A DNA stretch of 64,000 bases from Nothopassalora personata. Taxonomy: Eukaryota > Ascomycota > Dothideomycetes > Mycosphaerellales > Mycosphaerellaceae. The number at the start of each line of letters is the position of its first letter. Position 1 is the stretch's first letter. This document shows, in pieces, positions 54,871 through 63,165 of this stretch. The notes under the pieces are model-generated. The model was not told the origin of the DNA. It saw only the letters and a list, made by a program, of their open reading frames with translations, and did no database searches. The translations under genes and the position numbers were made by a program. The DNA lies in contig CM066287.1 in assembly GCA_033816765.1 (NCBI GenBank), positions 4,588,001 through 4,652,000 of the forward strand. The letters run 5' to 3'.

Positions 54871-56475
54871 TACAATTATTGCATATCAATGACGACCGCA
54901 GTACTAAAGCTGGGGTACCATAACTCGCGACGAGAATCGATCATCGCGCACAGACTACCTAATTTTGGTGGTGACTAAGCCCTTGGTAGGATACTCTCGC
55001 GCGATCAACGCAAGTCCGGAACAGCTCGCAATAGAACAACTTGTCCAAAGAACCGTGAATCGAAGGATGTTGTTCAATTGCGAAGCATGAATATGATAGC
55101 GCATGTCGACCTTTGATGATTTAAACGCAGGTAGCCGCCCGAGCGCCATAGCTGAACGACTTGGCCGACAGGAAGAAAAGTAGTGTATTCACAAGCTCGT
55201 AGAGTTATCCCATCATACTGTTTGTTCGATCAGTTCTATGTCGGCGACTGATGCTTCATGACAACGTATCTATCAACGCAGTCGGGAATTTGAGGAGACC
55301 ACGGCATGACCAAAGTACTTGCCACATGGCGAATTGTAAGGCTAAAATAGGAGTTTCGCCAACGGCGCAAGTAGACTATAGAGCACAAGTCAAGCATTCG
55401 GCCCTTCAGAACTCGCAAGGAGTACTGAGACACTCTTTGACGAGACCGGATGGACTGACCAGGATTCGAGTCCGATGAGACCTACATAGTTCTCTCGGAT
55501 CGAGAAGATCCGGAGTCCCCGGCGTTACGTGCGTTATGGTCGGGCCTGTGCGGCAGCCTGATTGTCACCATGTGGCAGGCTAGCCTCCAAACCCACCGGC
55601 TTCACAGTTTTTTAATGTTAGAGTACTCGAAATGGGCCCAGATTTTGAGGTTGCAGACCAAATTGCAAGACCCTATGCTTCTTAAGCCCCCCTTCACGGG
55701 GCTAGGGGCAAACAACGGTCGTTACCCTCGTAGCAATTCTAGCTGAACTTGGTAATCTTGAAGCCTTTACGACTATGTCAAATTGAGGCAGCAAAGCGCT
55801 CCAAAATGACCTGTTAAAGTGAGTGCAGCCTGCCATATAGTCCTGACGCATAGTATTTGCCGTTGGGCGAAAGCTGTACGCTTTAGACGTCAGTGCCCAC
55901 TCAAGAGGCAATCCCTTTCACATCGATTAATGCTCCATGCTAACAGGGTTGCGCCGTGGCTGAAGCTAATGGTAGGTTGGCCATAGGTGGCTATTTGACT
56001 AATCTTATCAACTTCGATTGAGATTTGAATACGTGCCTTCGAATCTGATGACTTAGGCAACAACAATGTCGTGTCGAGTTGTGTCGAAGCGGCACTTCAA
56101 AATCTTAGCTACTTGCTATCGAGATCGGCAATCCCTATACGACTCGTCGTCGCGCGATACTAGACTTGTATCGTCGTCGCCAGGTCACTTTGTAATTCTT
56201 GGGATATGGCCTCTATGGAAAAGTGGCTAGCATGCCCACATGCTGATCTGCAAGCCTTGCACAAGCACTTCGGTCGTGCTTTATAAGCGAACTCTGCAGG
56301 TCATTCCCGAGTCCATTCAAGCGGCGTACCGAAAGGAAGAGGATTGAGAGCCAGTCCAGCTACATGTGTGCGGAGCTTCGAGCTTGTGCTGGATCGAAGC
56401 CGGACGAACGCATCTTTGGATGCGGCATGAAGCGCAGAACCTGCCGCGGTTGAACCGATTGTGAAAGGATGATGC
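54871..56475. other. Gene-poor normal-composition DNA between island 1 and bHLH-2
   Basis: About 1.6 kb downstream of bHLH-2 (minus strand). Several short ORFs, none convincing. A small GC palindrome AGCCCCCCTTCACGGGGCT lies near 55686. No RNA gene recognised. Confidence 0.4.
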
Positions 56476-57219
56476 TCAAGCCGAATTCTCGTCCTGCTGC
56501 TGCAACATGTGCTCGTCAATGCCGTGGCGTTCTGCAAGATCGCGCAGTTGTCGCCGTACATCCTCAATATCTGCGTCGTACTTGAGATAGGTTTCCGTCA
56601 AGTGTTGGACATACTGAATCGCCTTGTCGAGCACGACCGGCTTTGCCGCCTGGTCACTTTCGTTACTGCCGGTGCCTGCTCTCTGATCAGGCGAGAATTT
56701 TCCGGACGGCGGAATCGACATGTGAAGCTGCTGTAGTTTCGAGTTGACAGTCCGCCGATATCTCTTTTCTACAGCCGCGTGAGGTCGCTGTTGAGGTGAA
56801 GCGCGGCCTTCTTTCTTTACGTCCTCGGCTGGAGACTCCATTTCTGAGACTTCAGCTTTCAGGTCACTAGCTGCGTCGCGATCACTTTCGCCATACTCCT
56901 CATCATCCTCGCCGTCTTCTCTTCCCTTAGCAGTAGCATGATTGAGTGCACTGCTTGGTAAAGGCGTCGGAGTGTTGTTGCCATTCACTTCCGCCAAGAA
57001 TTGTCGATCCATAGAAGAACTGTTCACGAACCACCCTTCGTTCTGAGACTGCAGTATTTGGGACTGCCGTACGTGAGCCAAGTCAGATAGTCTTCGCAGC
57101 AGCATAGCGTCAGCAACATTGGACGCCAGGTCTGAATTCGCGCCGAGGTTTTGAAAGTCGCTTTGACTTTCGTTGGCGTATGGAGACAAGAGCGTCCCGG
57201 GGTTGACTTTGAAATTCAT
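56476..57219 (-). CDS. SREBP-type bHLH transcription factor (bHLH-2)
   Basis: From ATG 57219 the ORF gives 247 residues (MNFKVNPGTLLSPYANESQS start). An acidic, Ser/Asp-rich middle (GREDGEDDEEYGESDRDAAS) precedes the bHLH at about residues 150-215: basic region and helix 1 RPHAAVEKRYRRTVNSKLQQ (with the SREBP-class Tyr), loop containing SGKFSPDQ, helix 2 AKPVVLDKAIQYVQHLTETY, then a leucine-zipper-like extension VRRQLRDLAERHGIDEHML. No TM segment. The frame stays open upstream to about 57270 without an ATG, so a 5' exon as in bHLH-1 is possible. It shares the class of bHLH-1, 4.1 kb away on the same strand. Confidence 0.8.
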   Translation of the reverse strand: MNFKVNPGTLLSPYANESQSDFQNLGANSDLASNVADAMLLRRLSDLAHVRQSQILQSQNEGWFVNSSSMDRQFLAEVNGNNTPTPLPSSALNHATAKGREDGEDDEEYGESDRDAASDLKAEVSEMESPAEDVKKEGRASPQQRPHAAVEKRYRRTVNSKLQQLHMSIPPSGKFSPDQRAGTGSNESDQAAKPVVLDKAIQYVQHLTETYLKYDADIEDVRRQLRDLAERHGIDEHMLQQQDENSA

Positions 57220-58285
57220 CTTGCGGCTGTCTGTGAGCGACGGCAAGGACTGCGAGTCCCGTTGTCGCTAGTTCAATCAAAGGGATGTGTTCGACTAGGT
57301 CCTCGTAGGCTTCACTTTTCGAGGCGCTGAAGATTCTTACTCATTCGCTAGCTGCGCCATTACGCGTAGAGTTGCACCAGGCAGTGCGACTATGTAGCAA
57401 GGGTTGTCTCACGGCCGCTCGGCCTGTTCAGCTCGGAGACCATATTCATCATGGCCGTGCTGTTCGAGAGCAGAATCCCGGATAACGCTGGAAGCATGTC
57501 TCAGAAGGTCCCATTTAGCGCCCAAGATTTTCCGCTATCGTAGTCGACTGCTTGCTAGCGCGCCGTCGATCGGAGAGCGTGTGGCCAGGCCAAGCGTAGC
57601 CGGGCTGATGAGCTGAACCACCTGACCAAGATCGGGGTGATGCCTCGTGGTTGGACGTGCGGATTCGAAGGCTGCAAAAGTCAATTCTCGTGTTGCTGCT
57701 GAGGTTACGGTGAAAGTCGTCGCCGCAGCCAAGCAATCTCCAATAAGCTGTTATAAGCCTCACATCAGTCCATATTGGGGAAAGCCGCCAGAGTCCTACA
57801 TTGGATTTACAGCTCCTCCAATTCGCTGCTTTGGCTCCAATATTGATCGCCAACTACGGTGTTCCAAGATTCAATAATGAGCGATTCTGCAACTCCAAGG
57901 GCTTCAAACACAGTCGGTAGTAGGCGACAGGCTTCGTCGGTTCTCCGGTTGGTCGGACCAGGATTGTGATGGCTAACGATCGGACGTGAAAAGAGACTCT
58001 ATTGTGGGGTACTACGCGGCTGCAGCATTCTTGTTGTGAGTAGTGCAGTACATTAGTTAGCGACGCTGTCCGAACTAAAATGCCGATGATGTATCGAAGT
58101 TGCAGCGCTTTCAGTCGCTCAGCTGCCTCTCGAAAATGCCATTCCTCCCTCGGCGTACTGTGTCCACAATTGCTACTTACAAACTGCATGCCCCGAGTCT
58201 TTGCCTGCCGGCGGTCAACCTAAACGGCCATATTGCACAATTATCTATATTGCTCCCTCGTTGGCGCTACAAAATGACGACATAT
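57220..58285. other. bHLH-2 upstream region
   Basis: About 1.07 kb of ordinary composition ending abruptly at island 2. No supported ORF. Presumably holds the bHLH-2 promoter or an unrecognised 5' exon. Confidence 0.4.
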
Positions 58286-58371
58286 TAAGTATTGTTGATA
58301 ATGGGCTATAATCCTTAGTACGCTAGTATATATCCTAATTATCCCTTATTAATCTATATAGTACTAGAGAG

Positions 58372-58595
58372 CTATCTAGTAGTATAAGGATATTTAATAA
58401 GGCTACTAGTAAGTAGTATATTAGATAGTAATAGTAGGGTATAGACGACCTTCGCTTATAGTATTAATAATATCTAAGGAGCGTAAATAGTATAGTATAC
58501 TTATAGCCTATAAGGCTATACTAAGCTTAGACTCTACTAAGGAGTACCTTAGACTTCTAACTTAGCTAACTATACTTTATCTCCTTATAATTACT
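58372..58595 (-). repeat. Dispersed repeat D, copy 2
   Basis: The inverted partner of 53655-53875. Read on the minus strand it has the same block order (TTATAAGGAG, CTAAGGTAC.CCTTAGTAG, AGTATAGCCTTATAGGCTAT, TACTAGTAGCC). About one position in five differs by eye, mostly transitions. Confidence 0.7.
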
Positions 58596-58750
58596 CGCCT
58601 CTTTAGCCGTAGATATAGCTATTCTTCTTACTAACTTTATTAAAAGAAACTATACTAAGGAAAAGAAGATAAGTATAGCTTTTCTAGATATTATAGAAGC
58701 CTTTAATTACTTAGAAAAAAATTAACTTCTTAGAACGCTAATTAACTTAC

Positions 58751-58933
58751 GTATAAGAGTAACCTATAGCTAAACCTTTATATATATACAATTACGTCCG
58801 GCTTAGTAAGCCGTACATAATATATATACGGAAATAAAGCGACGCGTAATATATCTATAGAAGAAGGTAAGAATTAGTTTATCTATAACTATAGGGTCGA
58901 AGGCGTACTATATATTATAATACTTTCTTATAG
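58751..58933 (+). repeat. MITE-like element, copy B
   Basis: 183 bp aligned with copy A. Left end GTATAAGAG; right end TTTCTTATAG. Hairpin 1 is intact (CGGCTT-AGT-AAGCCG, 58799-58813). In the second palindrome the left arm GACGCG is kept, but the right arm reads TATATC where copy C has CGCGTC, a run of transitions expected of RIP. Confidence 0.8.
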
Positions 58934-59264
58934 TTCTATGTCTTCTCTCGTTATAATCTATATATACTATAGAGCCTAATACTAAACGTAATAATAAAGT
59001 GTCTATAGGGCTCCTAAGTATTAGGTTTAGTATAACCTAATAATATTACAAGTTAAGAAGACAAGCTTAATTAGGTTTATTCTCGGGCCAATAGGAAGTC
59101 GAGGGAGAGTAATAAAGCAGTAGTCGTCTTAGTCTTATAAAGACTTAAGAAACAATATAGTAGAGGTTAGGTTTCGGTATATTCTAAACAGTAATATTAA
59201 ATAGTAAGTTAAACACATCGAAACTATAAGGGATTCCTAGCGTTCCTAAATATAAAGGAGATTC

Positions 59265-59269
59265 GTAGA
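59265..59269. repeat. Target-site duplication of solo LTR 1 (left)
   Basis: GTAGA immediately before the LTR, repeated exactly at 59600-59604. Confidence 0.85.
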
Positions 59270-59599
59270 TGTTACGGATCGATCCGGAGAAGCTCCAGCC
59301 AACCAATCGATGCCTACACACTAGTGGAAGGATCCGATATGCAGAGTGCTCTCTCCGATCTGCGTGCTCTGTAACAGAGCAGAGAGAGCAGGACAGATCA
59401 ACTGATCCGACTGATCAGTCACGCCAAGACATGGCACTATATAGACGACGCTTCTTTACGAGTATAGATAGGAGCCTCGTGCTCAACTCATTTTAAGTAT
59501 ACACTATATACTGTTTGGAACCACTACCTTCATAACTGATTGAGACATCCCTGCAAAGATCCAAGTCCGAGTTGTGATAACGTACAGCGGTTCCTAACA
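59270..59599. mobile_element. Solo LTR 1 (330 bp, probably Copia-like)
   Basis: The segment begins TGTTA and ends TAACA (5-bp inverted ends with the canonical TG..CA) and is flanked on both sides by GTAGA. It contains a TATA-like CACTATATAGACG near 59437 and normal base composition, in contrast to the AT-rich DNA on either side. No primer-binding site, polypurine tract or internal retrotransposon ORF adjoins it, so it is a solo LTR left by recombination between two LTRs. Orientation and superfamily are not certain; TGTTA..TAACA ends favour Ty1/Copia. Confidence 0.85.
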
Positions 59600-59604
59600 G
59601 TAGA
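59600..59604. repeat. Target-site duplication of solo LTR 1 (right)
   Basis: GTAGA immediately after the LTR, identical to 59265-59269. Confidence 0.85.
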
Positions 59605-59615
59605 TCTCGGTAATT

Positions 59616-59687
59616 AGTCTAATTATTCTAAGCATAAGCAGTCTAATTAGTCTAAGCATAAGCAGTCTAATCGCCCTAAGTCTAAGC
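59616..59687. repeat. 24-bp tandem repeat, three units
   Basis: Units at 59616-59639, 59640-59663 and 59664-59687, each starting AGTCTAAT and ending TAAGC. Units 1 and 2 differ at one position (TATTCTAAG/TAGTCTAAG); unit 3 is more diverged. Confidence 0.85.
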
Positions 59688-59817
59688 GCTTAGGTAGGAT
59701 AAGTTACGTACTCGTTTCGTTGTTATAATTCTAGGGTCTATAGGAATCATTCCGTAATACTAAGCCCTAGTATAAGAGAATATTATAATATATAGTACAC
59801 CTATAACCTTATAGTTA

Positions 59818-59822
59818 TAGAT
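59818..59822. repeat. Target-site duplication of solo LTR 2 (left)
   Basis: TAGAT, repeated exactly at 60006-60010. Confidence 0.85.
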
Positions 59823-60005
59823 TGTCACGGGCAGCCCGCGACCCTTCACTGACGATGCGTCGTCCCGGGTGAACCTCGGACCTTCTGCATCGGGACTAGC
59901 GGCTTGGCGTTAGCTTAAGTACCCGCCGCGCCTCGCGCTCCTCTTTCATAGCTTCGTAGAACAACAACTATCTCATTCGGACCCTTTGGTACGCGCGCCC
60001 TTACA
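59823..60005. mobile_element. Solo LTR 2 (183 bp) inserted in MITE copy C
   Basis: Starts TGTCACGGG and ends CGCCCTTACA, flanked by TAGAT on both sides. GC-rich (includes CACGGGCAGCCCGCGACCC and CCGCCGCGCCTCGCGC) within AT-rich DNA. Alignment of MITE copies A and B through this point is continuous, so the insertion point is defined independently of the TSD. No internal retrotransposon sequence remains. The superfamily is not determined. Confidence 0.85.
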
Positions 60006-60010
60006 TAGAT
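60006..60010. repeat. Target-site duplication of solo LTR 2 (right)
   Basis: TAGAT, identical to 59818-59822, and part of the MITE target sequence. Confidence 0.85.
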
Positions 60011-60265
60011 AAACTAATTCTTATCTTCTATAGACGCGTTACGCGTCGTTTTATATACGTATAGACGTTACGTACGGCTTACTAAGCCGGGCGTAACCGT
60101 ATATTATATATAAAGTTAGCTATAGGCTACTCTTATACTTATTTTACCTTACTTACTAGGTAAAGTAACGACCTATCTAACTAGAATTAAGTAAGCTAAG
60201 TCTAAGGACTAACTAAATCTAGTTAAGCCTAGGGGGCTAGTCTTAACTTAGCTTACTTCGAGACT

Positions 60266-60833
60266 ACAACTGTCTTAAGCTGAAGGCCAAAATTAGCGGT
60301 TAGAAGCTCGTAGGGTTATTGTGGGGGAAGTGCGGTTAAGATCTCCGAGCCTGCAGGCGATAAAGAAGGAGCGCGGCTTCTGCGACAGGCCGTGCGAGAT
60401 CATGGCCAAACTCTGCAACATTTCATTGGTAGTATACTGTATATGGTCTGCCCGTGCAGCAGACAATGCACACTGTCTGGGCGTTTCCTCAAAGCACAGT
60501 GAGGCTCTGAGACATATGTCGCTCAACATTCCAGTAGGTTGTACAAAAGTTTAAGACAAAACTATCATCAACTACTCGACGAACCTGCGAGACGTGGCAG
60601 GGTGGCTTGACCATCTTGGCAGTTTGAAGTGGTTCATCGAGACCGAAAGCGATGGCACGAAGTGATCTCGCATCAACGTCCAGCCGTACGTATCGAGGGC
60701 CACACCTAGACACACGGGTGTTTGTCGTCCTGCATGTTCTTCACATGACGATCGTAATCCAAGGCAGGCCTGCATATCCTGCTGCTTTTTTTTCCCTTCA
60801 AGGCAAACCCGATTGATCCATTCGCGAGACGCG
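60266..60833. other. Intergenic between island 2 and 2-methylcitrate dehydratase
   Basis: About 570 bp, back to ordinary composition. No supported ORF; it includes the 3' flank of the dehydratase gene with a T8 run near 60785. Confidence 0.4.
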
Positions 60834-62555
60834 TCACAAGATCTTGTCCTTAACATACAGGTCCACATACTCGTCGACTTGCATCTTGTACAGCTCCGAT
60901 GGGTTGTTGCCCAAGTCCACAAGCCTCTTCACATGGTCCGCGGCAAAATGTGGCTCGATGTGTCGCTTGTACTTCGCAAGGATTTCTGGCTTCGCCTCTT
61001 CTCTTCTGAGTCTGTGGCCAAGAGGAGCCTCGACGACGACCTCTGGCAGAACGGTGCCATCCTTCAGCTTCACAGTCAATGCGTTGGAGATGGTACGCTT
61101 CTCTGGATTGTGGTAGTCCTCAGTGAAAGCTGGGTCCTCCTTGCAGGTGATACGCTGTCGAAGACTCTCAACGAGCTCGCTGGTGGCTGCTTCGCCACCG
61201 TCCGTGTAGTCGTCGGCAGTCAAGCGGCCAAAGACCAGCATCGTGGCAGCCATGTATTGCACACAGTGGTCACGGTCGGCGTAGTTGTCCATAGGCTTGT
61301 GTTGCTTGTCGATAATGCGAATGCAAGCTTCGTGAGTGCGGTTCGTGACCTCCTCGATGTCTGCAGCGGACTTGCCCATCTCCTTGAGCTGGTGGTGGAT
61401 ACGCTCAGCGGCCTCAACCGCTGTTTGAGAGTGAAACTCTGCGGGGTAAGAGACCTTGAAGAGGACGTTCTCCATGACGTAGGTGCCGTATGGGCGTTGA
61501 AACTCGAACTTCTTCCCATTGAAGTTAACGTCGTAGAAACCCCAAGTTGGCGTGGACAGCACCGTTCGAAGACCACCCTCTCCCTTCGAGACCTTGAGAG
61601 CCATGTCCACGGCACGCTGGCAGGCGTCACCAGCAGCCCAGGACTTACGAGACATGGTATTCGGTGTGTGGCGGTAGGTTCGCAAGCTCTGGCCGTCGAC
61701 CCAGGCCTGAGAGATGGCAGCGCGGGTCTGCTCCTCGTCCAAGCCGAGCATCTGCGAGACCACAGCAGTGGACGCGACCTTGACGTTGACAACGTGGTCC
61801 AAGCCAACCTTGTTGAAGCTGTTCTCCAAAGCCAAGCAGCCTTGAATCTCATGTGCCTTGATCATACCCTGCAGAACATCGTGCACAGTGAATGTCTTGC
61901 CGTTGTTGATCTTCTGTCCACCGGCCTTGTTGGTTCTATTCATCCAGTCGGCAACGGCAAGGATCGCACCCAGGTTGTCAGAGGGGTGACCCCACTCAGC
62001 CGCCAGCCAGCAGTCGTTGAAGTCTAGCCATCTGATCGCAGCACCAATGTTGAACGCAGCGTCGATAGGCGAGAGAACGTAAGGCGTACCCGGCACGCGA
62101 GCTCCATTGGGCACAATTGTACCTGGTACGACGGGTCCCAGGAGCTTAGTGCAGGAAGGAAACTCGAGCGCCTTCAGACCGCAACCAAGCGTGTCAAGGA
62201 AGACGAATCGTGCAGTGTCGACCTGTCACTAGACATTAGCATCTTGCCCTGGGGGTTTCTTGCCATCGAATGCTCTTACAGCAAGCTCAGAGTCGATCTT
62301 GTAGTTGTGGATGTAGGCTGCCATATCCTTGATCTCAGGATCGTACTCTGGGACGGGGCCCGACGGCGGTGCATTGGATCTGGTAGCCATTGTGGCAGAG
62401 AAAGCTCTTGCAGTCTGTGCTTGGGCAATGGGAGAGGCTTGCGGCTTGAAGGAGCGCTGGACGAGTCTCGCGGAGGCGCTGAGTGGAGCTTTGGTGCTTC
62501 GGCTTAGGCTTCTGGACGACGTTCGGAGCAGATTTCGTGCCGCGAGAGTCGACAT
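60834..62555 (-). CDS. 2-methylcitrate dehydratase (PrpD family), mitochondrial
   Basis: Exons 62280-62555 and 60834-62222 give 554 residues; a 57-nt intron (GTAAGA..CAG) joins KIDSELA to VDTARFVFLDTLGCGLKAL. The enzyme dehydrates 2-methylcitrate in the methylcitrate cycle that removes toxic propionyl-CoA. The presequence is Arg/Ser-rich (STLAARNLLRTSSRSLSRST). MmgE/PrpD blocks are complete: IDAAFNIGAAIRWLDFNDCW, AEWGHPSDNLGAILAVADW, QAWVDGQSLRTYRHTPNTMS, RKSWAAGDACQRAVDMAL, YPAEFHSQTAVEAAERIH, NYADRDHCVQYMAATMLVFG. Length and order match fungal PrpD orthologues. An aconitase-superfamily activity is not implied; PrpD is a separate fold. Confidence 0.95.
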
Positions 62556-63165
62556 CGCCGCCAACGGTAGAGGGAATCAGGATCGGTCAATGCAGAAGTC
62601 GGTATTACGTTCGGTGTCGTGAGCGAACAGAACTACTTGCACCTCTGCTGCTCGAAAATTGGTTGGTTGTTGTGTGCACAAGGAACAACAACAAGGGAGC
62701 ACTTCTTGAGCTGCACCAACGTCAACAACAGCAGAACAAGCCCGAGGTAACGAAGATCGGGGCCGGACGAGGTCGGAGCTACATCGGAATACCGGCTATT
62801 ACTGGCCTCCTTTCCCGGGTATAAACTTCGTCCCTTCAACCTCATGTCCAGCTGCCGAGGACTTCACGACACATACACAAGGAGAGGCCCGTGTCATTGG
62901 GAAGCACATTGCTTGGCCGGTCGGCTCTTGATCTGAGCGACATGTATCGCCTTTCCGCGACCAAGAGCTTGTGTCTCACGAGCAGGCGGCAGCCACGTAT
63001 CACCACCAGTGCTGATCATGGTGGTAGTAAAGGAGAGTCGACTTGCTGAGATATGAGTAAAGTACGAAGTAATGCATATTCGCTGACAACCATGGTTGCA
63101 CAGCAGAGATTACAGGCTACAGTCTATGAACACGGGAAGCATCAAGCAGGGCAACATCATTCGTG
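62556..63165. other. Intergenic
   Basis: 610 bp between the dehydratase promoter side and the 3' end of the Gln-rich gene, both minus-strand. No supported ORF or repeat. Confidence 0.4.

Larger units (their letters stand above)
59770..60138 (-). repeat. MITE-like element, copy C, split by solo LTR 2
   Basis: The outer ends are perfect 9-bp inverted repeats: GTATAAGAG at 59770-59778 and CTCTTATAC at 60130-60138. Removing the LTR and one TSD copy leaves 181 bp that align with copies A and B in inverted orientation. This copy keeps both palindromes perfectly: CGGCTT-AGT-AAGCCG and GACGCG-TAA-CGCGTC (minus strand). Confidence 0.85.
58286..60265. repeat. AT-rich island 2 with nested insertions
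   Basis: About 2 kb of TA-rich, RIP-type DNA interrupted by two segments of normal composition (59270-59599 and 59823-60005), both solo LTRs. It contains repeat D copy 2, MITE copies B and C, and a 24-bp tandem repeat. No ORF of interest. Confidence 0.8.

Noticed and set aside
55440..55480. tRNA T-arm-like GGATTCGAGTCC
   Set aside because: The flanking bases do not form a T stem, and no acceptor or anticodon arm lies at the right distance.
51541..60265. Secondary-metabolite or Starship-type cargo region
   Set aside because: No backbone enzyme, DUF3435 recombinase or transport genes are visible; only two bHLH genes and repeats.
60834..62027. 404-codon plus-strand ORF antisense to 2-methylcitrate dehydratase
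   Set aside because: The minus strand encodes a full PrpD family protein; the plus frame has no domain and reflects codon bias.
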